Assembly (NCBI GenBank): GCA_002709405.1
Contig: PAQV01000023.1
Location: forward strand, 16,733-58,697
From: Paracoccaceae bacterium
Lineage (GTDB): Bacteria; Pseudomonadota; Alphaproteobacteria; Rhodobacterales; Rhodobacteraceae
DNA length: 41,965 bases
Direction of reading: 5' to 3'
A program made the position numbers and the translations under genes. The notes under the pieces are model-generated. The model worked only from the letters and a program-made list of their open reading frames with translations. It did no database searches and was not told the origin of the DNA. Shown here in pieces: positions 8,959-16,870 of this stretch; within the stretch, counting starts at the first letter, position 1, and every line of letters begins with the position of its first letter.

Positions 8959-9573
8959 ATGACACCTGCCAAGCGCCTGCTCGACCTGTTCTTCGCGGCC
9001 CTGCTGGTCGTGCTCCTGGGGCCGATCATGCTGGGGCTCCTGGTGTGGCTCTGGATCAAGCAGGGCCGGCCGCTTTTCTACGTGGCCGAGCGGATGAAGA
9101 CCCCGGACCAGCCCTTCATGCTGTGGAAGCTCAGGACGATGACCGTCGTCGACGAGGATGCCGGCGTCTCGGGCGGGGACAAGGCCAGGCGCGTCACCCC
9201 CGAGGGCGCATGGCTCAGGGCCAAGCGGCTGGATGAATTCCCGCAGCTGTGGAACATCATCCGCGGCGACCTGAGTTTCGTCGGCCCGCGCCCGCCGCTG
9301 CGCGAATATGTCGAACGCTTTCCGGGCATCTACGCGCAGGTGCTGAAATCGCGCCCCGGGGTGACCGGGCTGGCGACCATCGTCTACCACAAGCACGAAA
9401 CCGCCCTGCTGGAGCGCTGCGAGACCCCCGAGGACACCGACGCAGTCTATGCCCGCAACTGCGTGCCCCGCAAGGCCCGGCTGGACCTGATCTACCAGAA
9501 GCACCGCACCATCTGTGCCGATTTCGACATCGTCTTCCAGACCATCGGAAACCTGATCCGACGCAACGGATAA
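8959..9573 (+). CDS. Initiating sugar-phosphate transferase (PglC/WreU type)
   Basis: Transfers a sugar-1-phosphate from a UDP-sugar to undecaprenyl phosphate at the inner face of the membrane, starting each glycan repeat. The protein of 204 residues is the small monotopic form. It has KRLLDLFFAALLVVLLGP as the single membrane segment, GRPLFYVAERM, LWKLRTM, the catalytic DE..P(Q)LWN region (RLDEFPQLWNIIRGDLSFVGPRPPL), and LKSRPGVTGLATI. The ATG at 8959 begins exactly at the conserved KR(L/F)D start. The frame is open back to 8827, so a longer form beginning at TTG is formally possible but has no homologous content. It probably shares a transcript with the SDR gene. Confidence 0.92.
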   Translation: MTPAKRLLDLFFAALLVVLLGPIMLGLLVWLWIKQGRPLFYVAERMKTPDQPFMLWKLRTMTVVDEDAGVSGGDKARRVTPEGAWLRAKRLDEFPQLWNIIRGDLSFVGPRPPLREYVERFPGIYAQVLKSRPGVTGLATIVYHKHETALLERCETPEDTDAVYARNCVPRKARLDLIYQKHRTICADFDIVFQTIGNLIRRNG

Positions 9574-9613
9574 GGCCCGCCCTTACCGGAAGGACGGACC
9601 TGCTGACAGGTGT

Positions 9614-9719
9614 GGCCGGGGTATTTGGAAAGAGAAAGAAGCAGGTGGGGGGATCGGTGCGGACCCGGGCTCTTGCTGCGCAGGTCTGTTGCTTCTTTCT
9701 CTTTAAAAATACCCCGGCC
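9614..9719. terminator. Long inverted repeat, bidirectional terminator (copy 2)
   Basis: Arms 9614-9643 and 9690-9719 (30 bases, two mismatches) carry the same GGGGTATTT-AAAGAGAAAGAAGCA core as the element at 6626-6696. The loop here is 46 bases instead of 13 and unrelated in sequence. It again lies between convergent genes (sugar transferase and RTX gene). Confidence 0.8.
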
Positions 9720-9742
9720 GTCGGTTTCCAGAGGCGCTGGCC

Positions 9743-12139
9743 TCACAGAAAGTAGAGATCCCCGGCCAGGCCGTCGGTGGTCGTCATGCCTTCGATCAGC
9801 AGCGAGGCGCCGGCGCTGAAGCTCAGCAGCACCCCGGTCTCGGTCACCGTGGCGAACTGGCTGACCACCTGGCTGGTGGACAGGGTGCCGGCCCAGAGCG
9901 CCTCGGCGTCGAGGTGGATGGTTTCGATGCCGGGCCGGAAGTCGGTGATCTGGTCGTGGCCGGCGCCGAAGGCGAAGGCATCGTGGTGGCCGCCGCCGGT
10001 CAGGATGTCGTTGCCCGCGCCGCCGTCCAGCCAGTCCTCGCCGTGGCTGCCGTAGATCGTGTCGTTGCCGCCCCGGCCGTAGACCTCGTCATTGCCTTCG
10101 CGGCCCCAGAGCTTGTTGGATGCGTCGTCGCCGAAGATGAAATCGTCCGACCGGCCGCCGACCATTTCTTCCATGTCGACATAGACGTCGCCGGCGGCCT
10201 CGCCGGTGTTGCGCTCGGGGTTGGCCAGGTCGGCGATCAGCGGATCGACCGCGCGCTTGTACATCACCCGGTCATTGCCTTCGCCGCCGATCAGGGTGTC
10301 CGCGCCCAGACCGCCTTCCAGCTTGTCGTCGTCCGCCCCGCCGTCCAGCCGGTCGTCGCCCTTGCGGCCGATCAGCGAGTCCTTGTTGTTGCCGCCCGAG
10401 ATGAAGTTGTCCTCGGTGTTGCCCTTGAAGATGTCGCGGCCGTCGCTGCCGATCAGGTTCTCGATGCTGTCGTAGGTGTCGCCGATGGCCACGCCCTTGT
10501 TGTCCTCGGGCTTGTTCAGGTCGACCACCAGCTGGCCGGTGCTTTCGGAATAGACCGCCGTGTCGATGCCTGCCCCGCCGATCAGCGCGTCGCCGCCGCC
10601 CAGGCCCTGCAGGAAGTCGTCGCCCGCTCCGCCCTGCAGCGTGTCGTTGCCATCGGTGCCGGTCAGGACCAGGCCCTCGGCGGTGGTCGAGGTGACCGGG
10701 GTGTGGATCAGGCTGCCCGGGGTCATGGCCGCGCGGATGTCGGCTTCGGACAGGCTGGTGCCATCGGCCGAGAAGACCTGGAGCGTTTCCTCGGCATAGG
10801 TCAGCTGGATGCCGTTCGACAGCACCGTGAAACCGATCTGGTCGGCGCTGCGCAGCATGGTCCAGCCCGACAGGTCCAGCGTGTCGGTGCCGGCCTGGAA
10901 ATCCATCACCTTGTCCAGCGCGCCATCGCCCATGTCGAAGACGAAGACGTCGGCCCCGTCGCCACCGCGCAGCTGGTCGGCGCCCTGGCCACCGACCAGG
11001 ATGTCGTCGCCCGCCCCGCCGGTCAGCACGTCGTTGCCCGCGGTTCCGACCAGCGTGACGGCCGTGCCCAGGGCATAGGACAGCTGGGTCACGCCGCCTT
11101 CGGTGCCCGAGCCCACGAAGATATCCAGCACGCCGTTCTGGCCGGCCAGGGCCAGGCAGTCGACGGCATCGAGCCCCATCTCCAGGGTGTCGGCGATGGT
11201 GTCCAGCACGACCAGGCGGCCGGTGGGCAGCAGGCTCATCAGGGTCAGCCCGTCATCGCCCCCGGCGGCCACCACGAAGGCCCGGCCGTCGACCACCGTC
11301 GCGGCCAGCGCGCTGGCGCCCTGGAACCGGGTGTCGAGGCTGTCGACCACGTGGTCGGTGGCGGTCATCCGGCCCTCGTCGATGGACACGACGCTCAGCG
11401 AGGACGACCCGGCGGCGCCGGCGATGACGAAGGGCTGGCCGTCGAGGGTGACGGTGGCCATCACCGCGGGAGAGTTGATGCCCAGCCCGTCGGCCACGCC
11501 GATCGAATCCTCCTGGCGCAGCGAGCCGTCGTTGTTCACCCGGTAGCACTGCAGCACGTCCTGGGTGGCCGAGGCCAGCACCAGGTAGCCGGCGGCCCCG
11601 TCCATCACGGTGACCATGGCGGCGATATCGGCGGGCTTGCCGGTGGGCGGGACCGGGTTCTGGACCAGGGTCATGGAGCCATCGGCATGGGTCTGGTAGG
11701 TGCCCAGGCGGCCGGCGGCTTCGGTGGCGGCGAAGAAATAGGTGCCCGTGGCCAGCGTGATCGAGGCCGAGGCCCAGACCGGCCCGGCCAGCCCGCTGGC
11801 ATCGTGATCGGTCTGGCCGTTGATCGCCCCGTCGGTGCCAAGCGCGTAGGCCGGCAGGCCGGTGGTGCTGCCGGCCAGGGTCACCATCTGGGTGGTGTCG
11901 CCGAACTCGACCAGCGTCACGTCCAGGCCGCCCAGCTGGTTGATGTCGCCGGGCAGGGCCTGGCTGTCCACCTGAGCGGGGGTTCCGCCCGACACGTCAT
12001 AGGCGCTGACCGTGCCGGTGACCTGGCAGGTCGCGTACAGCACCGGGCCGGTATCGGTCCACAGGATGTCCAGATCCGTCACCGCTCCGGTGGCTTCCAG
12101 ATCGCTTCCCAACGTCGTCACATAAATGATCTCGGCCAT
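9743..12139 (-). CDS. RTX calcium-binding protein with N-terminal beta-propeller-like region
   Basis: Predicted extracellular protein of 798 residues, probably exported by a type I secretion system. There is no signal peptide. Residues ~1-385 hold repeated strand segments (LYATCQVTGTVSAYDV, YFFAATEAAGRLGTYQ, YLVLASATQDVLQCYRV, PFVIAGAAGSSSLSVVS) that look like blades of a beta propeller. Two blocks of RTX nonapeptides follow (about 387-430, AGNDVLTGGAGDDILVGG; about 525-750, for example GGAGNDILTGG), then a hydrophobic C-terminus ending DLYFL, as in type I substrates. No type I transporter is in the window. The ATG at 12139 is chosen over an upstream start at 12193 because it begins the ordered sequence. 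It may bind or anchor the polysaccharide, which is an inference from position. Confidence 0.88.
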   Translation of the reverse strand: MAEIIYVTTLGSDLEATGAVTDLDILWTDTGPVLYATCQVTGTVSAYDVSGGTPAQVDSQALPGDINQLGGLDVTLVEFGDTTQMVTLAGSTTGLPAYALGTDGAINGQTDHDASGLAGPVWASASITLATGTYFFAATEAAGRLGTYQTHADGSMTLVQNPVPPTGKPADIAAMVTVMDGAAGYLVLASATQDVLQCYRVNNDGSLRQEDSIGVADGLGINSPAVMATVTLDGQPFVIAGAAGSSSLSVVSIDEGRMTATDHVVDSLDTRFQGASALAATVVDGRAFVVAAGGDDGLTLMSLLPTGRLVVLDTIADTLEMGLDAVDCLALAGQNGVLDIFVGSGTEGGVTQLSYALGTAVTLVGTAGNDVLTGGAGDDILVGGQGADQLRGGDGADVFVFDMGDGALDKVMDFQAGTDTLDLSGWTMLRSADQIGFTVLSNGIQLTYAEETLQVFSADGTSLSEADIRAAMTPGSLIHTPVTSTTAEGLVLTGTDGNDTLQGGAGDDFLQGLGGGDALIGGAGIDTAVYSESTGQLVVDLNKPEDNKGVAIGDTYDSIENLIGSDGRDIFKGNTEDNFISGGNNKDSLIGRKGDDRLDGGADDDKLEGGLGADTLIGGEGNDRVMYKRAVDPLIADLANPERNTGEAAGDVYVDMEEMVGGRSDDFIFGDDASNKLWGREGNDEVYGRGGNDTIYGSHGEDWLDGGAGNDILTGGGHHDAFAFGAGHDQITDFRPGIETIHLDAEALWAGTLSTSQVVSQFATVTETGVLLSFSAGASLLIEGMTTTDGLAGDLYFL

Positions 12140-12611
12140 GTCCCGCACCCTTTGTCTGAATGGCCCCCCCGGGCCGATGAGCGGACCATGCAAAGGGCCG
12201 GGGACGGGAACCGGCGCAGGAATGTGGCCGCCTGGCGGCGCTTCGCTCGGGTTTGTCGTGAATTGTTTGGGCCAGAATCAGGGGCCTGAATCGGGGCCGG
12301 GTGTGGGGCCAGAATCGGGGCAGACCCGGGAATGGCCATGAGACGGGCCGGGCAAGAGCGGGGCAGGGCAGGGGGCACGCCCGGCGCGCAGGATCCCATG
12401 CCGCCGGGGGGCCGCTTTCAGCCCCGCCTTTGCCTTCTGCGAGGCGCGGGGGGCACGGCCGCGCACGCTTTCCGGGTCATTCGATCAGGGGAATATGGAA
12501 ACGGTGTCCGGATTGTGTCTAAGGTATTGAGGACAGTGGGAGGCTTCCGGTCATTCATCCGGGCGTGTCGTAACGATCAAAACGAATAGAAGCGGGGACC
12601 GCCGGAGTATT
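12140..12611. other. Divergent intergenic region with a 12-bp array
   Basis: This 472-base stretch separates the RTX gene (minus) from the wbqC-like gene (plus). It contains no convincing gene. Bases 12269-12328 are a tandem array, and 12337-12440 is G-rich. Bases 12475-12600 are less GC-rich and should hold the wbqC promoter. I cannot place -35/-10 boxes with confidence. Confidence 0.6.
12269..12328. repeat. Five-copy 12-bp tandem array, intergenic
   Basis: Five 12-base units of the type GGGGCCNGAATC follow without register change. They lie 130 bases upstream of the RTX start codon, outside any gene I can support. This is a noncoding array whose period is nevertheless a multiple of three. 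Confidence 0.85.
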
Positions 12612-13295
12612 ATGGGCCGGATCGCAATCATGCAGCCGTATTTGCTGCCGTATCTGGGGTATTTTCGGCTTCTGGTGGATGTCGACGCCCTTGTTCTGGG
12701 GGATGTGCAACAATTTCCCCGCCGTGGCTGGGTGAATCGCAACCGGCTGTTCGACGACCGGGGCCAGCTGGGCTGGCTGACCCTGCCGCTTGCCCCCGCG
12801 CCGCTGTGCTCCCGGGTGAGCGAGATCCGCCTGGCCCAGAATGCCCAGCTCACGCTGGACCGCAACATGGCCCGATTCCATGCCTGCCGCTGCCCCAACC
12901 CGGTCACCGCCCCGATCCTGAAGACCCTGACCGACCTGCAGGACACCCCTCTCGACGTGATCGAACGGCTTTTGGTCCAGGTCTCGGGCGCGCTTGGGCT
13001 GTCGACCCCGATCCTGCGGCAATCGTCCTTCCACGATGCCGATTACGCCGCCGGGCTGACGGCCACCGAACAGATCGCCGAGGTCTGCCAGGCCCTGGGC
13101 GCGCGCGAATATGTCAATGCTCCGGGCGGGCGGGCGCTGTACCAGGCGGCCGATTTCGAGCGCCACGGGCTGACGCTGCTGTTCCACGATCCCTACCCGG
13201 GGCCGGTGGTCAGCGTGCTGCAACGGCTGGCCGACGATCCGATCGAGGACCTGCGCCGCGAGGTGGTCGAGACCACCACGGTCCAGCCGGGATGA
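12612..13295 (+). CDS. WbqC-like family protein
   Basis: Member of the WbqC family, found in O-antigen and polysaccharide loci and thought to act in amino-sugar modification. The family's biochemical role is not settled. The protein is 227 residues and begins with the diagnostic IAIMQPYLLPYLGYFRLL. Further typical segments are DVQQFPRRGWVNRN(R)L and SVLQRLADDP. GGAG precedes the ATG by 4 bases. The stop codon overlaps the start of the DegT-like gene (ATGA), so the two products are made together and probably act on the same sugar. Confidence 0.88.
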   Translation: MGRIAIMQPYLLPYLGYFRLLVDVDALVLGDVQQFPRRGWVNRNRLFDDRGQLGWLTLPLAPAPLCSRVSEIRLAQNAQLTLDRNMARFHACRCPNPVTAPILKTLTDLQDTPLDVIERLLVQVSGALGLSTPILRQSSFHDADYAAGLTATEQIAEVCQALGAREYVNAPGGRALYQAADFERHGLTLLFHDPYPGPVVSVLQRLADDPIEDLRREVVETTTVQPG

Positions 13296-14521
13296 GCGGC
13301 CCAGTCGGTCAGGATCCGCCAGGTGAAGATCAGGCGTGTGAAGATCGGGCGGACAAAGATCGGGGCCCGGATCAACCGAACCAGGATCGGGCGCCCTTGC
13401 TGGGCGGCTTCTTCGGGCTGGAGCTGCCGGACCCGGACCGGACCGGCGACGCGGGCGGGCTGTGGCGGCACTGGCGGGCGGATGAGGGCCGGGCCTTTGC
13501 CAATGCCAGCTCGGCCCTGGCGGCGCTGATCACGCATCTGCAGCCGGGCGCGGTCTGGTTCCCGGCGTTCCTCTGCGCCGAATTCGCGGGGGCCGCCGCG
13601 CCCGGGCTGCGGCGCTTCTTTGCCCTGGATGACGACCTGGCCCCCGATCCGGCCACGCTGAGCCCCGCGCCGGGGGACCTGGTGGTGGCGGTCGATTACT
13701 TTGGCCGGGCCCCGGGGGAATGTACGGGAGAAGGTTCGGGAGAAGCTTCGGGGGGCTGTTCGGGCACGACCTGGCGGGACTTCGTCGCCGCCCATCCACA
13801 GGTCACCTTCGTCGAGGATTGCGCCCAGGCCATCGACACCGGCCAGCCGCCCTGGGGGGACTGGCGGCTTTACAGCCCGCGCAAGATCGCCGGCATTCCC
13901 GATGGTGGGATCCTGGTGCCGATGCGCGGCCAGGCCCTGCCGCCCGCGCCCGTGCCCCCTGCCTTCGCCCAGGTCCAGGCCGCGCTGGCCCCGAAACTGG
14001 CCCGGCTGGAAGCGCCGGCCCAGAATGCCCTGTGGCACCCGCTGAACCAGGCCCACGAGGCCGCCCATGCGGTGACCGACCTGGGCATGAGCACCTTTTC
14101 CCGGCGGCTGGCCGGGCTGATCGACGTGCAGGCCATCTCGGCCCGGCGCCACGCCAATTTCCGCGCCCTGGCCGGGCCTCTGGCCGATTGGGCGGTGATC
14201 GCCGATCCCGATCCGGGCTTCGTGCCCTTCGGCTTTCCGGTGCGCCTGGCCCCGGGGCAGCGCGATGCGGTGGCCGGCGCGCTTTACGCCCGGGGCATCT
14301 TTCCGGCCGTCCACTGGCGCGACCTGCCGGTGCCCCGGGACCCGGGCGGGCCCGCAGGTCGGACAGCAGATTGGACGGCGGATTGGATGGCGGATTGGAC
14401 GGCGGATTGGACGAGGGCCGACACCTTCCTGACCCTGCCCTGCGATCAGCGCTGGTCCGTCTCTGACATGGGCCGGATGGTCGATGCCTTCACCGCAGCA
14501 TTGGACACACGCCTTGGTTGA
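13292..14521 (+). CDS. DegT/DnrJ/EryC1/StrS-like PLP aminotransferase family protein
   Basis: Likely pyridoxal-phosphate sugar aminotransferase or a relative. Family-like parts of the 409 residues are NASSALAALITHL, PGAVWFPAFLCAEFA, FVEDCAQAID with the cofactor Asp176, and SPRKIAGIPDGG with the candidate PLP Lys198. The usual His/Tyr-rich context before the lysine is altered, so activity is not certain. The start overlaps the wbqC stop. Three in-frame tandem arrays enlarge the protein: an N-terminal Asp/Glu/Arg-rich extension, a Gly/Ser insertion around residues 143-158, and four ADWT units near residues 359-374. Outside these, the length matches the family. Confidence 0.72.
   Translation: MSGPVGQDPPGEDQACEDRADKDRGPDQPNQDRAPLLGGFFGLELPDPDRTGDAGGLWRHWRADEGRAFANASSALAALITHLQPGAVWFPAFLCAEFAGAAAPGLRRFFALDDDLAPDPATLSPAPGDLVVAVDYFGRAPGECTGEGSGEASGGCSGTTWRDFVAAHPQVTFVEDCAQAIDTGQPPWGDWRLYSPRKIAGIPDGGILVPMRGQALPPAPVPPAFAQVQAALAPKLARLEAPAQNALWHPLNQAHEAAHAVTDLGMSTFSRRLAGLIDVQAISARRHANFRALAGPLADWAVIADPDPGFVPFGFPVRLAPGQRDAVAGALYARGIFPAVHWRDLPVPRDPGGPAGRTADWTADWMADWTADWTRADTFLTLPCDQRWSVSDMGRMVDAFTAALDTRLG
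13308..13388 (+). repeat. Degenerate 15-bp array at the N-terminus of the DegT-like gene
   Basis: About five imperfect 15-base units with core AAGATCGGGC encode charged units (GEDQ, CEDR, DKDR, PDQP, NQDR). They lie before the first conserved segment of the enzyme, so they look like an extension. The register is less regular than in the 12-bp arrays. Confidence 0.65.
13718..13765 (+). repeat. Four-copy 12-bp tandem array in the DegT-like gene
   Basis: Four 12-base units of the type GAAGNTTCGGGA encode GECT, GEGS, GEAS and GGCS. They sit in a loop between two conserved segments (VAVDYFG and VTFVEDCAQA). Confidence 0.88.
14366..14413 (+). repeat. Four-copy 12-bp tandem array coding ADWT units
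   Basis: Four units GC(A/G)GATTGGA(C/T)G are nearly identical, so this is one of the youngest arrays here. They encode ADWT, ADWM, ADWT and ADWT near the C-terminus of the DegT-like protein. Confidence 0.93.
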
Positions 14522-14748
14522 CCGCCTGCCCCGGTCAGTGCTTAACATCGCAATTGGGTCCGGCCCGTGTCATGGCAGCTTTTGTCATGGCGGCCCGTGA
14601 TCCTGGTCTGGACTATCCCGGGGTATCCCGGAAAACATAAGTATAACTAGTTATTTACATGGAATCGCGCCGCAGGGGCGGCAGGGGCGGGGCGTAGGAT
14701 GGCCGCCCGTGTCCTCTGCGTGTCCCCGGTGCGCGAGGAGGATTTCCA

Positions 14749-15660
14749 ATGAAGATTGCCGCCTGGTTGGGCAACAAGGACGAATCCGAGCTTCTGCCCC
14801 ACAGCATCGCGCACCTGCGGTCCATCGGGGTCGATCATATCTATGCGGTCGACGTCATGTCGACCGACGACAGCCGCGAGATCCTGGCCGCCGAGGCGGG
14901 CAAGGGCGACCTGGAGATGCTGGATCTCGACATCAACACCGGCGACCCCGAGGCCGAGCACCGCGCCGCCGCCGAGGTCATGGACCGGGCCCGGGCGCGG
15001 GGGATGGACTGGCTGCTGTTCTGCGATGCCGACGAATTTCCGCTGCCCCGGACGGGCCGGCTGCAGGACATGGCCGAGCTGTCGGACCCGGCCTGCGATG
15101 CGATTGCCATGCCGCGCTACAACGTGGTGCTGGGCCCCGGCGGGCCCTGCATGGAGTTCCCGCTTGGCCCTGCGAGCTATGACCGGATCATCGTGCATTA
15201 CGCCCCGCCCGAGGGCCAGCGCTGGCGCAAGATGCTGCAGGACGATCCCGACATGCCCTGGATCCACGTGGTGCCGAACCCCAAGCTGATGATCCGGCTG
15301 GACCGGGTCACGTCCGTGCAGGCCGGCCACCATGCCCTGGCCGGCGAGAGGGCGGGCAACAAGGAAGACGACGGCGGCCGCACGCTGCGCGCCCGCGACC
15401 TGGTGGTGGCGCATCTGCCGTTTTCCACCCTGCCGCGCTTTGCCACCAAGATCGCCAACATCATCGAGCTGCACGAGGAGACCGGCACGCCCTGGCCCCC
15501 CGGTCAGGCTTGGCACTGGCGGATGTTCCAGGACAATGCCGCCGCCGGCGGGATCAAGGCCGAGTTCGCCCGCAACGTCACCAACCAGCAGGAGATGATG
15601 CGCCTGCAAAGCGCGGGCGGGCTGCGCCGGGTGTCCGATTTCTTTGACGACGAGACGTGA
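14749..15660 (+). CDS. GT2/GT92-like glycosyltransferase
   Basis: A 303-residue GT-A-type glycosyltransferase. It opens with KIAAWLGNKDESELLPHSIAHLRSIGVDHIY, the pattern of enzymes that start with an acceptor-independent nucleotide strand and a short helix. It has STDDS at about residues 43-47 and LLFCDADEFPLP with the metal-binding DxD near residue 93. The C-terminal half (KTENDGG-like and HLPFS segments) fits the same group. A strong GAGGAGG lies 6 bases before the ATG. The upstream 227 bases include a short AT-rich stretch (14634-14660) that may be the promoter. Donor and acceptor are unknown. Confidence 0.82.
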   Translation: MKIAAWLGNKDESELLPHSIAHLRSIGVDHIYAVDVMSTDDSREILAAEAGKGDLEMLDLDINTGDPEAEHRAAAEVMDRARARGMDWLLFCDADEFPLPRTGRLQDMAELSDPACDAIAMPRYNVVLGPGGPCMEFPLGPASYDRIIVHYAPPEGQRWRKMLQDDPDMPWIHVVPNPKLMIRLDRVTSVQAGHHALAGERAGNKEDDGGRTLRARDLVVAHLPFSTLPRFATKIANIIELHEETGTPWPPGQAWHWRMFQDNAAAGGIKAEFARNVTNQQEMMRLQSAGGLRRVSDFFDDET

Positions 15661-15699
15661 TCGGGGGATGACAGGGGACTAATCGGGGACTGATCGGGG
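15656..15699 (+). repeat. Four-copy 11-bp array starting at a stop codon
   Basis: Four 11-base units of the type ACTGATCGGGG begin on the last codon of the glycosyltransferase and repeat its stop. TGA or TAA occurs at 15658, 15669, 15680 and 15691, which covers all three reading frames. Confidence 0.9.
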
Positions 15700-15740
15700 C
15701 GGCCCGATGGGCGACCTGGTGGGTGGCCCCGGTTGGGGGA

Positions 15741-16706
15741 TCAGACCCGGTAGGGCGGGAACCGGCCCGGGGCCAAGCGGTCCCCGGCCGCGGCACACAG
15801 CGCGTCAAAGGCGCCCTGGTCATAGACCTGGCGCAGCGACAGCAGCGGGAATTCATCGGCGTTGAACCGGCGCTTGGACCGGTGGATGCCGTCGTTTTCC
15901 GTCTTGTAGCCCCCGATGTTCAGGTAGCGCACGCCTTGCGGGCGCAGGTGCTCGGTGGCCTGCCAGAACAGCCAGTTGGTCAGCTCGCGGCCGGGTTCGG
16001 AGGTGGCGACCAGGGGGATCTCGGCCTGGATCCCGTGCGTCCGGACCAGCTGGACGGCCTCGATCCGGCCGTCGATCTCGGCGCCCAGCAGCTGCACGGC
16101 GGGGTCCTGGAACCAGTGCGCGAAACAGCCCGGAGGAAAGACCGATGCCGCGCCCAGCCGTGTCATGGCCGGGTAATGCAGGTCGAGAAAGGTCTGGCCC
16201 AGCCGGGCCGTGCCGGTCACCAGCACCGCGCCCATCCGGTCTCCGGCCCGGATCGTCCAGCGCCGTTTCTTGCGGACCGAGGTGTCGAACGCCCATCGCT
16301 CCAGGTCGAAGCGGAACATCACGTTGTGGGCCCGGATATGCGCGGGGTCCAGGGCCTGCAGCCCGTGATTGGCCACCGCCAGCTGGATGTAGCCGCTGAC
16401 CCAGCCCCGGTCCCTTGCGTAATCGCTCCAGGCGGCGAAGGGGGCCAGGCTGTCGGGGGTCACCCCGGCGCCCGACAGGCCGGGCAGGGTGGCGATGTCG
16501 GTCCGGTCGTGGCCCGGGATGGGGCGCTCGAAGAAGGGCAGCAGCAGCCGCGCGCCGCCGGCCTCGACCACGGCCAGCCGCGGGTCGATCCCGGTCTCGG
16601 CCAGGCCCCGGGCATAGGCCCAGGACTGCGAGGGCAGGCCGGCCTCGGCATGGGCGGCGTCCCAGGGGGCGCGGTCGGCCAGGGTGAGGACCGTGACCGA
16701 TGTCAT
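15741..16706 (-). CDS. FemAB-like GNAT acyltransferase
   Basis: The 321-residue protein resembles the FemAB/BioF2-like acetyltransferase group, which has two GNAT-type halves. The C-terminal half has typical segments: TNWLFWQATEHLRPQGVRYL, then NIGGYKTENDGIHRSKRRF and a final FPLLSLRQVYD. The N-terminal SQSWAYARGLAETG matches the family's entry helix. Such proteins in polysaccharide clusters acylate an amino sugar or transfer an amino acid. It is read against its neighbours, convergent with the GT2 gene and divergent from the methyltransferase gene, so it has its own promoter in 16707-16870. The substrate is unknown. Confidence 0.82.
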   Translation of the reverse strand: MTSVTVLTLADRAPWDAAHAEAGLPSQSWAYARGLAETGIDPRLAVVEAGGARLLLPFFERPIPGHDRTDIATLPGLSGAGVTPDSLAPFAAWSDYARDRGWVSGYIQLAVANHGLQALDPAHIRAHNVMFRFDLERWAFDTSVRKKRRWTIRAGDRMGAVLVTGTARLGQTFLDLHYPAMTRLGAASVFPPGCFAHWFQDPAVQLLGAEIDGRIEAVQLVRTHGIQAEIPLVATSEPGRELTNWLFWQATEHLRPQGVRYLNIGGYKTENDGIHRSKRRFNADEFPLLSLRQVYDQGAFDALCAAAGDRLAPGRFPPYRV

Positions 16707-16726
16707 GCGGGGGCCATGGCGGAGGA

Positions 16727-16762
16727 GTGATCGGGGGGCAAATCGGGGCGCATCAGGGGGGC
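16727..16762. repeat. Short degenerate ATCGGGG repeat
   Basis: Three ATC(G/A)GGG-containing units spaced 10-12 bases lie in the divergent region upstream of the acyltransferase. They resemble, but do not copy, the array at 15656-15699. Confidence 0.6.
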
Positions 16763-16870
16763 GTCGAAGCGAGGCCGCGCGGCAGGGGGTTGTCTTTCAA
16801 AGCGCGTTCCCTCGATAAAAGACAGGCATGTTCGGCGGGCCCCCGGGGGTCCCCAATCGGAGGGTTCAGA

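Noticed and set aside
9914-12289. 791-codon plus-strand frame opposite the RTX gene
   Set aside because: It is antisense to the RTX repeats, and its Val/Ala/Asp repeats are the reverse image of the GGxGxD codons.
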